This document shows, in pieces, positions 1 to 8,352 of a DNA stretch of 36,008 bases. Within the stretch, counting starts at the first letter, position 1. The number at the start of each line of letters is the position of its first letter. The position numbers were made by a program, and so were the translations under genes. This stretch comes from a virus. The DNA lies in IMG/VR virus record IMGVR_UViG_3300035701_006900, positions 1 to 36,008 of that record; one strand, 5' to 3'. Below the pieces are notes generated by a model. The model worked only from the letters and a program-made list of their open reading frames with translations. It was not told the origin of the DNA and did no database searches.

Positions 1-1
1 A

Positions 2-148
2 ATTGTTGCAAAAAAAATGTCTAGTTTTAATAATAGAAATGATATCTTAAAAAGCGATAATATTCCTATTGGAGTATATGTGTTAAAAATCAACAAAAAA
101 GGCATTTTCTTAGAAGAAAAATGTGTTAAATACAGTACTAACAACTAA
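2..148 (+). CDS. C-terminal end of a T9SS-sorted protein (5' truncated)
   Basis: The open frame runs in from the left edge and stops at TAA 146-148, leaving 48 residues. The end contains IPIGVYVLKI followed by a short basic strand and a terminal KY, which is the pattern of the type A C-terminal sorting domain of the Bacteroidetes type IX secretion system (glycine, then a YxLKV-type strand). Such domains direct export across the outer membrane and are then removed. The next gene starts 21 nt later on the same strand and has the same architecture, so the two may be a tandem pair. The product's main domain lies outside the window, so its role is unknown. Confidence 0.55.
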   Translation: MVAKKMSSFNNRNDILKSDNIPIGVYVLKINKKGIFLEEKCVKYSTNN

Positions 149-169
149 TGTCTTGTGCTTAAACAATAA

Positions 170-1225
170 GTGAGAAAGATTGCGGCAATATTGTTTTTTC
201 TGCTTTTAACTATTGAAGTTATAGCACAACCTGATGGTCCGTTCGACCCTAGCACTTCTGGTGCTGATGCTTCCGTTGGTTCTTTTGTATGGAACAATAC
301 TGTAAACATTTTTTCATCTGATAATACTAGGGCGAGAGTAGATTTAGATAATAACGGTGACATATCAAATTATGTAACAGCTACAAATTTTGTCTTTGCT
401 ATTCCAACGGGTTCAGTAATTGATGGTATTGTAATTGAAATAGAAAGAAGCGATAATGGTGGTAGCGGAAATATAAAAGACAATTCAGTAAAAATAATTA
501 AAGGAGGAACTATTTTAGGAACAGATAAAGCCTCTGGTTTAAATTGGCCATCATCAGATGCATACAAGACATATGGAAATGCAACAGACTTATGGGGCAC
601 AACTTGGACAGATGCTGATATAAATTCATCAAATTTCGGCGTATCAATAAGTGCAAAAAGAACAGGAGGCAGTGGTAATAATCAAGCAAGGATTGACCAT
701 ATTAGAATTACAGTTTATTATACAGTTACATTGCCAGTTGAGTTATTATATTTCACAGGAACTAATCAAAACAATTATATCAAACTAGAATGGATGACGG
801 CTTCGGAAGTTAATAATGATTATTTTATTATTAATAGGTCGACTGATGGTGTTTACTTTAGCGAGTTGAGTAGGGTTAAGGGGAACGGAAATTCATCATT
901 ACATAATTCATATAGTTGTTTTGATTATGAGTCGATGGATGGCACAGGATATTACAGGTTATCTCAGGTAGATTTTAATGGCCATACTGAAGATTTTGCA
1001 ATTATTACAACTAATATTATCAAGGAAGATGTCGAGGTGATTGTTAATATTTTTGATATTTCTGGACATCTTATAAAAACTGAAAATTCTATGTTATCGC
1101 AAAGATTAAAAATCCTTAACTCTCTCAATCTTAGTTGTGGGATATACATAGTGCAGTCGACAAGTGTGGAAGATAATTTTGTGACTATTGAAAAATATTT
1201 CCTTAATTCCTCAGAGTCATACTAG
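170..1225 (+). CDS. Exported protein with T9SS-type C-terminal sorting region
   Basis: The GTG start at 170 gives a clean signal peptide (MRK, a hydrophobic stretch, cut near VIAQ-PDG). No better ATG keeps it. Residues about 25-185 form a beta-rich domain with Gly/Asn/Asp-rich turns. From about 187, LPVELLYFTG, LEWMTASEVNNDYF, RSTDG and GYYRLSQVDFNG reproduce the spacer seen in many Flavobacteriia T9SS cargo proteins. The end (FDISGHLIKTE, then GIYIVQ) is a type A sorting domain. Known: such proteins are secreted or anchored on the cell surface. Inferred: the phage makes or displays a host-type surface protein, for example to alter adhesion or block superinfection. It contains GTCGAC at 838 and 1156 and no GATC, like the rest of the window, so it seems resident rather than freshly acquired. 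Confidence 0.7.
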   Translation: MRKIAAILFFLLLTIEVIAQPDGPFDPSTSGADASVGSFVWNNTVNIFSSDNTRARVDLDNNGDISNYVTATNFVFAIPTGSVIDGIVIEIERSDNGGSGNIKDNSVKIIKGGTILGTDKASGLNWPSSDAYKTYGNATDLWGTTWTDADINSSNFGVSISAKRTGGSGNNQARIDHIRITVYYTVTLPVELLYFTGTNQNNYIKLEWMTASEVNNDYFIINRSTDGVYFSELSRVKGNGNSSLHNSYSCFDYESMDGTGYYRLSQVDFNGHTEDFAIITTNIIKEDVEVIVNIFDISGHLIKTENSMLSQRLKILNSLNLSCGIYIVQSTSVEDNFVTIEKYFLNSSESY

Positions 1226-1227
1226 TA

Positions 1228-1256
1228 GAGCCAAGTACGGCTTCCTTGCTTTTTTA
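1228..1256 (+). terminator. Weak terminator-like hairpin after the T9SS gene
   Basis: AGCCAAG and CTTGCT can pair with one bulge, and the 3' arm runs into TTTTTTATTTTT. It sits just after the stop codon and before the promoter of the replication operon, where a boundary is expected. The stem is short, so this is only a candidate. Confidence 0.35.
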
Positions 1257-1294
1257 TTTTTCTTATCCATTTCATTTAAAATATCCTGGTGATA

Positions 1295-1327
1295 TTTTGC
1301 TTTTAATGATTTAGACCTTTTAATTTG
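1295..1327 (+). promoter_or_regulatory. Bacteroidetes-type promoter of the replication operon
   Basis: TTTTG (1295-1299), a 20-nt spacer, then TTAATTTG (1320-1327) fits the Bacteroidetes primary sigma consensus (TTTG, 19-21 nt, TAnnTTTG), with T for A at the second -7 position offset by one. The ATG at 1351 follows after 23 nt. It would drive the Zn-ribbon/uvsX/FEN/helicase genes. Confidence 0.5.
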
Positions 1328-1350
1328 CTGTATAACAAACACACAAAATT

Positions 1351-1707
1351 ATGCAACTAACAATAAAAAAGAAAATAGGAAAGCAGTCCTACACCTTCAT
1401 AGTAGAGGGCAAAACACTCTATGACACACTTATGGAAGCCAATAAGCTTTCTTTCGGAGATGTCGACAAATGTGGAATATGCGGAAGTGACAACTTAATT
1501 CTTGGAGCTCACGAAGCTAAGGGTAAGTTTAAGTATGTCGACATCAAGTGTATGAATTTTGGTTGCAGAGCATCACTTACTTTTGGCAAACCACAAGAAG
1601 ACCCAGACACATATTATCTCAGAAAAGAAGACACTGGAAAAAAGAACGAAGAAGGCAAACCTATCAAGCAATACGCTTGGAAGGCTTTCGAAAAAATTGA
1701 TGAATAA
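1351..1707 (+). CDS. Zn-ribbon protein upstream of uvsX
   Basis: A 118-residue protein I do not recognise as a named family. Residues 41-73 hold CGICG and, about 25 residues later, a second pair (KCMNFGC), a four-cysteine zinc-ribbon arrangement. The rest is lysine-rich with a short basic N terminus (MQLTIKKKIGKQ). It is the first gene after the operon promoter and lies 26 nt before uvsX. A small Zn-binding protein at this place in a T4-like replication cluster could bind single-stranded DNA or assist the recombinase, but that is inference from position only. Confidence 0.6.
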   Translation: MQLTIKKKIGKQSYTFIVEGKTLYDTLMEANKLSFGDVDKCGICGSDNLILGAHEAKGKFKYVDIKCMNFGCRASLTFGKPQEDPDTYYLRKEDTGKKNEEGKPIKQYAWKAFEKIDE

Positions 1708-1733
1708 CATTATAACATTATAAAATAAAAATT

Positions 1734-2792
1734 ATGGCAACTAAAAAAAAATCAGACACTGATGACCTATCGCAAGAAGACCTTGAAGCAAAATTTTCTG
1801 CAGATGGGGAAGCTCCAGTTAAAGTTAAGCAACAAGTAAAGGTGAAGGGAAAAACTTCATTTTCCCTTTCTGACTATCGAAAAGAAAAACAGGCAGATGT
1901 TGTTAATTTCAAACCACAAACTTGGATTAATATGAGTCCTGCATTTCAAGAAGTAACAGGACTTCAAGGAATACCGGAGGGTGCAATAACAATGTGTGCT
2001 GGTCGTTCTGATTCTGGTAAATCGACTATGCTTTTGGAGTTAGCCAAATATGCACAGCAACAAAATATACTACCTGTATTCATAATTACAGAAAAGAAAT
2101 GGTCGTGGGAAAGAGCGGCAGATATGGGAATAGATTCCGAAAAATGTATAGCACGACTAGACATAGATTTTATAGAAGAAGGTTGTGACTTCATTGAAGA
2201 GATTCTAAAAGACCAAGCTGAAGGTAGACTTCCTCAGGACATAGTATTTTTATGGGATTCAATTGGAGCAACGCCAAGTAAAAAAGAATATGAAGCAGCT
2301 GAAGAAGGCGAGGGTGGAGGTGGAATGATGTTAACTGCTCGTGTATTAAGAGAGAGATTCAACAGGCGTATATCTCATAAAATTTCTAACACCAGAAAGG
2401 AAACACATCCATACAATGCAACTTTATTTATTGTTAATCAATCATATCAAGCACCGCCATCGTTTCCTGGAGGCCCTACAACACTAAAGCACTATGGAGG
2501 AGAGGGTATTTATTATGCGGCGACATTAGTGTTTAGGATGGGTGGAGTTATGTCTAATTCATCTAAAGTAAAAGCCACAAAAGATGGTACACAAGTTGCT
2601 TTTGCAATCCGGTCTGCTTTGGTAATAGAAAAAAATCACATAACGAATGTTGCACCAGACGGGAAGGTGTTGTGCACTCCTCATGGATTTATAACAGATT
2701 CTAAAGAATCAATAGAGGCTTATAAAACAGCTTATAAAGACGGTTGGCAACTTGAGTTCGACAAAGATTGGGATAATGTTTCCAAGGACTAA
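1734..2792 (+). CDS. uvsX: UvsX/RecA-type recombinase
   Basis: A RecA-fold ATPase of 352 residues, close to T4 UvsX in length. The Walker A loop GRSDSGKST is at residues 90-98, preceded by FQEVTGLQGIPEGAITMCA, the usual entry strand of phage recombinases. A Walker B-like strand, DIVFLWDSIGA, lies near residue 170, and a conserved ATLFIVNQSY segment near 230 occupies the L1/L2 region. Known role: it coats single-stranded DNA and catalyses strand invasion for recombination-dependent replication and double-strand break repair. The N terminus (about 40 residues) is charged and low-complexity. It lies between the Zn-ribbon gene and the FEN nuclease, with the replicative helicase downstream, consistent with a replisome/recombination operon. 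Confidence 0.88.
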   Translation: MATKKKSDTDDLSQEDLEAKFSADGEAPVKVKQQVKVKGKTSFSLSDYRKEKQADVVNFKPQTWINMSPAFQEVTGLQGIPEGAITMCAGRSDSGKSTMLLELAKYAQQQNILPVFIITEKKWSWERAADMGIDSEKCIARLDIDFIEEGCDFIEEILKDQAEGRLPQDIVFLWDSIGATPSKKEYEAAEEGEGGGGMMLTARVLRERFNRRISHKISNTRKETHPYNATLFIVNQSYQAPPSFPGGPTTLKHYGGEGIYYAATLVFRMGGVMSNSSKVKATKDGTQVAFAIRSALVIEKNHITNVAPDGKVLCTPHGFITDSKESIEAYKTAYKDGWQLEFDKDWDNVSKD

Positions 2793-2835
2793 GGTTATTA
2801 TTAAAATATATGTTAAACCAATTAAGAAATGAATT

Positions 2836-3873
2836 GTGCGTACACTTTTAATAGATGGGGAGTGGAATTTAAAACGCAATTATATGAAAAGAGAGACTCT
2901 CTTTTCAAAGGGTGAATACTGCGGTGGTTCTTTTGGTTTCTTAGATAGCTTAAGGTCAGTTGTTAATAAGGTTATGCCAGACCGTGTAGTCGTTATGTGG
3001 GATGGTATGATGGGAGGAAAACTCAGACATGATATTTATCCAGACTACAAAGGTAAAAGAGATAAAAGTTGGGACGAGGATTCCTATAAATTAGATGACC
3101 ACGAAATAGGAGAAGAGGCAAAAAGAAAATATAGTATACTCCAACAAAAGGTCAAGGTAAAAAACTACCTAGAAGAATTATTCATCAGGCAAATAGAAGT
3201 CGACTACATAGAGGCAGACGACCTTATTGCTTTGTATACTAAGATGAGACGTCCAGAAGAGAGTGTTGTGATATTTAGTACAGACAAGGATTACTTGCAA
3301 CTTATAGATGACAATATTTCAGTGTTTCGCCCATCTGATAATAAAATGATTACAGCAGAAAACTTCAAGGAAATTTTCGGCTATACTAGAGAAAATACAT
3401 TGTCACTTAGATGTTTTGAGGGCGACACTTCAGATAATATTCACGGTGTTGATGGTGTGGCATTCAAAACAATTTCTAAATATTTCCCTAAGTTTTTGGA
3501 TGAACCATATTCTGTCGACAGAATAATACAAGAAGCTGTCGAACTTTATGGAGATAAAAAAATAAAGTTTTTTGAGAAGATAATAGGCTGTCGTAAGATT
3601 TATGAGAGGAATAAGAAGCTTATGGACCTAAAAAATCCAATGATAAATGAAAAAGCTGTGCAAGAAATTTCCGATATACGAGATTGTATCATAGCTTTGG
3701 AAGATTCAAATTATGTACAACGCAGTATCACAAACGCAATGAAGATGATGATTAAAGATGGGTATGACAAGTTGGTGTGGAATGAAAATATGGAATTTTT
3801 CTTTCGACCATTTTACAGATTAGTAGTAAAAGAAAAAGAGTTTACTAAAAATACAATCGAAAAAAACACATAA
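2836..3873 (+). CDS. 5'-3' exonuclease of the FEN family (T4 RNase H type)
   Basis: A 345-residue structure-specific nuclease. Metal-binding acidic clusters typical of FEN/T4 RNase H are visible: LLIDGEWN at the N terminus, VVVMWDGMMGG near 55, EADDLIALY near 125, FSTDKDYLQL near 150 and GDTSDNIHGVDG (helix-hairpin-helix) near 200. Known role: removal of RNA primers and flaps from lagging strands. The start is GTG at 2836; the ATG at 2829 is out of frame, so GTG is required for the conserved LLIDGEW start. The next gene follows after one base. Confidence 0.85.
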   Translation: MRTLLIDGEWNLKRNYMKRETLFSKGEYCGGSFGFLDSLRSVVNKVMPDRVVVMWDGMMGGKLRHDIYPDYKGKRDKSWDEDSYKLDDHEIGEEAKRKYSILQQKVKVKNYLEELFIRQIEVDYIEADDLIALYTKMRRPEESVVIFSTDKDYLQLIDDNISVFRPSDNKMITAENFKEIFGYTRENTLSLRCFEGDTSDNIHGVDGVAFKTISKYFPKFLDEPYSVDRIIQEAVELYGDKKIKFFEKIIGCRKIYERNKKLMDLKNPMINEKAVQEISDIRDCIIALEDSNYVQRSITNAMKMMIKDGYDKLVWNENMEFFFRPFYRLVVKEKEFTKNTIEKNT

Positions 3874-3874
3874 G

Positions 3875-4138
3875 ATGAAGGAATTCGAACTAGAAATATT
3901 AAACAAAATAAAAGAAGCTAGCAAGCAAGTGAATTTCTTTTCAATAAAATTAGAATATAATGGTAAAGTTATATTGGCAAAAAGAGATTTTCCAGCAGAT
4001 AAATATTCACCAGAGACTATACAAAAAACACATCTACATTTTCTGCTAACTGACTTCTCAAAAAAAATACAAGAAGAGTTGAAAAAACAAGATGTGTGGG
4101 ACAAAAGTAACAATGAATCTAAGGAAGAAAAAAAATGA
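3875..4138 (+). CDS. Small charged protein between FEN nuclease and helicase
   Basis: 87 residues, not recognised. It is rich in Lys and Glu with a predicted mixed alpha/beta fold (MKEFELEILNKIKEA helix, then a hairpin-like FSIKLEYNGKVILAKRDFP) and a highly charged tail. It starts one base after the nuclease stop and overlaps the helicase start by ATGA (4135-4138), so it is almost certainly co-translated. A helicase-loader or accessory function (position of T4 gp59) would be attractive, but no sequence feature proves it. Confidence 0.6.
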   Translation: MKEFELEILNKIKEASKQVNFFSIKLEYNGKVILAKRDFPADKYSPETIQKTHLHFLLTDFSKKIQEELKKQDVWDKSNNESKEEKK

Positions 4139-5508
4139 GCTCAGAAACAAATGACATAGTTAAGGCACTCGATATAATAAAATCGCACCCAGTTCTGGTT
4201 GATGAAAATTTTCAACAGAAACTAATAAAAGTAATAGTCGAGGATGGTAGAGGGGATTTTGCAGGACAAATCGTCGACATTCTTGATATAGGATATTTCG
4301 ATGGTGCACTTACTAAATTACTTATGGGACATATTAAGAAATATGTCGAAAGTCATAATGTTGTTCCAGACTATGAAACATTAGAATGGATTGTCAAAGA
4401 AAAAGAACAGGAAGGAATAGAACGCGAGCGTATGCTTGGTTTGGTTGGTTTAATTAAAAAATCAGAAGCCAGAGATATTGCTTATGTACAAGAATACGCA
4501 TTAGATTTTTGCAAAAAACAAGCTCTAAAAAAGGGGCTAATGGAAGCTGCAACAAAATGGGAGAAAGGTGATTATGAAAATATTGCTAAAATAGTAAATG
4601 ATGCCCTTAGGGTTGGAGAGCCTAGAAACATAGGACACGATTACATCAAGGATGTCGAGAAAAGAATGCTCAGACAATATAGAACTCCAGTTCCGGCAAT
4701 GAAGGGTGTAGATGCCAAAATAGGCGGTGGATTAGCTGGTGGCGAGTTGGGTGTATTATTATCTCCTACTGGAGGTGGTAAATCTATGTTCCTAGTAAAG
4801 TTTGCCTGTACTGCATTAGAATGTGGCAAGAAAGTGGTGTACTATACTATGGAGTTGAATGAAAATGTTATTGGAAACAGATTTGATGCTTGTCTTAACC
4901 AAGTTCCTCTTAGAGATGTCTTGGATTATCCACAAGTAATTAAAGAAAGATTAGAGTCAATAAAAAATTTAGGAGGAGGATTGATAATAAAAGAATTCCC
5001 TACTGGCACCGCCAGTGTTAATACTCTACGAGCACACTTGAAAGCTTTGGAAAGAGATAACTTTATTCCAGATATTTTGTTCATTGATTATGCAGACATT
5101 ATGAAAGCAACATCTTCGTTCACTGAAAAAAGATTTGCATTAACTAGTGTATATGAAACGCTAAGGGGTATGGCTATGGAAATGAATTTGCCAATTTGGA
5201 CAGCGTCACAAGCAAGCAGAGAAGCTATTAACTCCAATAGTTTCGACCTGAAAGTAATTAGCGAAAGTCTTGGTAAAGCACAAACGGCTGATATAATTCT
5301 TGGCGTAGGAAGAACAGATGAAGACAAAGCTCAAAAGCTAGCAACAATGATGGTGCTTAAAAATAGAAATGGTGAGGATGGATTTAAAATACCACTATAT
5401 TTTGATACCGCCAAGATAGATATAAAAATGTTAGACGAATCAATGGCACAAAAAGTAGGTCTAATGGGCCTGACAGTAGAACAGAGAATACGGGACAATG
5501 CTAGGTAA
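4135..5508 (+). CDS. Replicative DNA helicase, DnaB/gp41 type
   Basis: 457 residues. The N-terminal ~150 residues are helical, as in the DnaB/gp41 collar domain. The C-terminal RecA-like domain has Walker A SPTGGGKS (residues 210-217) after GGLAGGELGVLL, then VVYYTMELNENVIGNRF (motif H1a region), Walker B ILFIDYADIM near 320 and WTASQASREA near 365 (H3), ending with FKIPLYFDTAKIDI. Known role: hexameric 5'-3' helicase that unwinds the fork and recruits primase. Its place after uvsX and the FEN nuclease is as in a T4-type replication module. No primase or polymerase lies in this window. Confidence 0.87.
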   Translation: MSSETNDIVKALDIIKSHPVLVDENFQQKLIKVIVEDGRGDFAGQIVDILDIGYFDGALTKLLMGHIKKYVESHNVVPDYETLEWIVKEKEQEGIERERMLGLVGLIKKSEARDIAYVQEYALDFCKKQALKKGLMEAATKWEKGDYENIAKIVNDALRVGEPRNIGHDYIKDVEKRMLRQYRTPVPAMKGVDAKIGGGLAGGELGVLLSPTGGGKSMFLVKFACTALECGKKVVYYTMELNENVIGNRFDACLNQVPLRDVLDYPQVIKERLESIKNLGGGLIIKEFPTGTASVNTLRAHLKALERDNFIPDILFIDYADIMKATSSFTEKRFALTSVYETLRGMAMEMNLPIWTASQASREAINSNSFDLKVISESLGKAQTADIILGVGRTDEDKAQKLATMMVLKNRNGEDGFKIPLYFDTAKIDIKMLDESMAQKVGLMGLTVEQRIRDNAR

Positions 5509-5695
5509 TTAAGTAGGCAATTATCAACTTTTGCCCAAAACACATTATTAAAAAAATATATAAAAAGTTATATACAACACTAAAACAATAAGCTGAATTA
5601 TCCCCTTTTGAACCGACTTCGCAAGAAAAAACAAGTATTTATAATTCGCCAATAAATCCCAACAATAATCAAAAAAACAAATAATTAACGTTACT

Positions 5696-8311
5696 ATGAA
5701 AGATGTAATTGATGTAAAACAAGAACCTAAGAAAGAAACCTTAGAAATAAAAAACGAACAGAAAAATATGCTTGAAAAAATTTTCGGAAGAGATGAAGCA
5801 ATGGAAGAATGCTTAAAGTATTTTAATGGAGATACTTTAGCAGCAGAAGTGTGGATTAGCAAATATGCTATGAAAAACGGAGACGGTCAACTATTAGAGT
5901 TAAGTCCTGTTGATATGCACAAAAGAATGGCGAAGGAGTTTTCAAAGATTGAAAAAAAATATGATATAAATTTGAATGGAGAAGCAAAGCTACTCAGTGA
6001 ATACGGTCAAAAGAGACAATTTTTGTCTGAGGAGAGAATTATGGGTTACTTCGAAAAGTTCAAATACATTATTCCACAAGGAAGTGTTATGGCATCTCTA
6101 GGCAATCACAGAATATTTGCATCACTAAGTAATTGCATAGTGTTACCTGAACTACAAGACTCGTATGCTGGAATATGCTATGCAGACCAGCAGTTAGTCC
6201 AGCTTATGAAGAGGCGTTGTGGGGTTGGATTAGACATTTCTACTCTTAGGCCAGAAGGTATGACAGTATCTAATGCCGCTGGCAGTTCTACTGGGGCAGT
6301 TTCTTTTATGGATAGATTTTCTAATTCTACTAGAGAGGTAGCACAAAGTGGTAGACGCGGTGCATTAATGATTACAATGGACATCAACCACCCAGAATCA
6401 GAAAAGTTCGCAACAATAAAACAAGATTTGAAAAAAGTCACTGGTGCAAATATTAGTCTGAAATTGAGTGACGAATTTATGAATGCAGTTAATAAAGGAG
6501 CAGAATATGTTCAGAAGTTTCCTGTCAATTCTGATAAGCCTAAGTTTACTAAAAAAGTTAAGGCAGCAGAATTATGGGATACAATAGTTAAGTGTGCACA
6601 TAACACTGCAGAACCAGGTCTTATTTTTTGGGATAGACAACACTGGTATTCAACCTCATCTGTATATCCACAGTATAAAAATATATCTACAAACCCATGT
6701 AGTGAAATCGCAATGGGTGCCGACAGCTGTAGGTTAATAGCACTGAATCTTTTTGGATGTGTTAAAAATCCATTTACTAAAAATGCTGAGTTTGATTACG
6801 AAAAACTTTATGAAATAGCATACGAAGCACAAAGGTTGATGGATAATCTTGTCGACCTAGAGCTTGAGTGTATTGATAGAATAATTGGTAAAATCAAAAA
6901 TGATAGTGACCCTGAACATATAAAAGCTATTGAATTAAACACTTGGAATACTTTGTATGAAAGTGGAAAAAACGGTAGAAGGACAGGACTAGGATTTACG
7001 GCACTAGCAGATACTATGGCCGCATTAGGTTATAAATTCGATTCTAATAAATCAGCAGAGATTATAGAAGAGATGATGAAGATGAAGTGTAAAGCAGAAT
7101 TCGACAGCTCAATAGATATGGCAATTGAGCGAGGGAAGTTTGTTGGCTTCGATACAGAAATAGAAAAGACATCTCATTTCGTTCAGATGTTAAAGAAAGA
7201 ATTGCCTTCTGTTTATGATAGAATGATGAAACACGGCAGGAGAAATGTTTCCATTTCTACAGTTGCACCAAATGGTACACTTAGTATAGTAGCACAAACA
7301 TCTTCTGGTATAGAGCCAGTATTTATGATGTCGTATATGAGACGCAAGAAAATTAACCCTGCAGATAAAGATGCTAAGGTGGATTTTACTGATGCAATGG
7401 GAGATAAATGGCAAGAGTTTGAAGTGTTTCACCCTAAAGTTAAGATGTGGTTAGAAGTCACTGGTAAATCTGATATTAAAGAAAGTCCTTATGCTGGAGC
7501 AACAGCTGAGGAGTTGGATTGGAAGCAAAGAATTAAAATACAATCAATAGTTCAGAAATACACAACACACTCAATTAGTTCTACAATAAATCTTCCAGAA
7601 AACATTGCACCAGAAAAGGTATCTGAGATTTATATGAAATCTTGGGAGATGGGTTTAAAAGGAATTACTGTTTATAGGTCTGGTTCAAGAAGCGGTGTCT
7701 TGATATCAAAAGAGCAAAAGCAGGAAATAGAAGCAAACAAATACTTTAGTGAGCATAACGCTCCGAAGAGGCCAAAGGCATTAGATGCGGATGTAATACA
7801 GTTCATAAATGATGGTGAAAAATGGATAGGGTTTATGGGATTACTAGATGGTAAGCCATATGAAATTTTTACCGGCAAGTTAGACGACTTCCAAATTCCA
7901 TCATATGTAGAAAGTGGTAAAATAACTAGATACAAAGTTATTAACAGAAAAGGCGAAAAAGTTAGTAGGTATGATTTTTCGTTCATTGATAAAAATAACG
8001 AGGAAATATCAATTGAGGGTCTTAATAAATCTTTTGACCACAACTATTGGAATTACTCTAAGATGATTTCTGGAATATTACGACACGGAATGCCATTACC
8101 TTATACCATTGATTTGGTATCTAGTCTAAATTTGGGTGCTGAATCACTTAATACTTGGAAAGCTGGTGTTGCCAGAATGATTAAGAAGTACATTAAGGAT
8201 GGTACCTCAGCTAAAGATACTAAGTGTCCTGAATGTGGTGACGAAAAAGGCCTGGTATATGAGGAAGGGTGCTTAAAATGTAAATCCTGCGGTAATAGTA
8301 AGTGCTCCTAA
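5696..8311 (+). CDS. nrdJ: Class II (adenosylcobalamin-dependent) ribonucleotide reductase
   Basis: 871 residues. Catalytic motifs: SNC (C147) as first redox cysteine, NPCSEI (N333, C335, E337) in the finger loop, C355 in NLFGC as the partner cysteine, and the Gly-rich STVAPNGTLSIVAQTSSGIEPVF loop. The C terminus carries a CPEC...CLKCKSC zinc ribbon typical of NrdJ proteins. No gene for a radical-storing small subunit follows, which also fits class II, where B12 makes the thiyl radical. It reduces ribonucleotides to deoxyribonucleotides for phage DNA synthesis. T4 itself uses class Ia and III, so this is a notable difference. The 187 bp upstream show no strong promoter; GTATTTAT at 5635 is at unusual distance. 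Confidence 0.85.
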   Translation: MKDVIDVKQEPKKETLEIKNEQKNMLEKIFGRDEAMEECLKYFNGDTLAAEVWISKYAMKNGDGQLLELSPVDMHKRMAKEFSKIEKKYDINLNGEAKLLSEYGQKRQFLSEERIMGYFEKFKYIIPQGSVMASLGNHRIFASLSNCIVLPELQDSYAGICYADQQLVQLMKRRCGVGLDISTLRPEGMTVSNAAGSSTGAVSFMDRFSNSTREVAQSGRRGALMITMDINHPESEKFATIKQDLKKVTGANISLKLSDEFMNAVNKGAEYVQKFPVNSDKPKFTKKVKAAELWDTIVKCAHNTAEPGLIFWDRQHWYSTSSVYPQYKNISTNPCSEIAMGADSCRLIALNLFGCVKNPFTKNAEFDYEKLYEIAYEAQRLMDNLVDLELECIDRIIGKIKNDSDPEHIKAIELNTWNTLYESGKNGRRTGLGFTALADTMAALGYKFDSNKSAEIIEEMMKMKCKAEFDSSIDMAIERGKFVGFDTEIEKTSHFVQMLKKELPSVYDRMMKHGRRNVSISTVAPNGTLSIVAQTSSGIEPVFMMSYMRRKKINPADKDAKVDFTDAMGDKWQEFEVFHPKVKMWLEVTGKSDIKESPYAGATAEELDWKQRIKIQSIVQKYTTHSISSTINLPENIAPEKVSEIYMKSWEMGLKGITVYRSGSRSGVLISKEQKQEIEANKYFSEHNAPKRPKALDADVIQFINDGEKWIGFMGLLDGKPYEIFTGKLDDFQIPSYVESGKITRYKVINRKGEKVSRYDFSFIDKNNEEISIEGLNKSFDHNYWNYSKMISGILRHGMPLPYTIDLVSSLNLGAESLNTWKAGVARMIKKYIKDGTSAKDTKCPECGDEKGLVYEEGCLKCKSCGNSKCS

Positions 8312-8314
8312 TTG

Positions 8315-8345
8315 TTGTAAATGGTTTATTTGACCATTAACTTTA
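8315..8345 (+). promoter_or_regulatory. Promoter of the methyltransferase gene
   Basis: TTG (8315-8317), 20-nt spacer, TAACTTTA (8338-8345), 7 nt before the ATG at 8353. The final A instead of G in the -7 box recurs at the promoter of the convergent nuclease gene and of the SNF2 helicase gene. The transcript would be leaderless or nearly so. Confidence 0.5.
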
Positions 8346-8352
8346 CTGCAAT

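Noticed and set aside
145-363. Minus-strand open frame under the T9SS gene
   Set aside because: It mirrors the well-supported exported protein and has no promoter or family resemblance; the same holds for the other antisense frames inside large genes.
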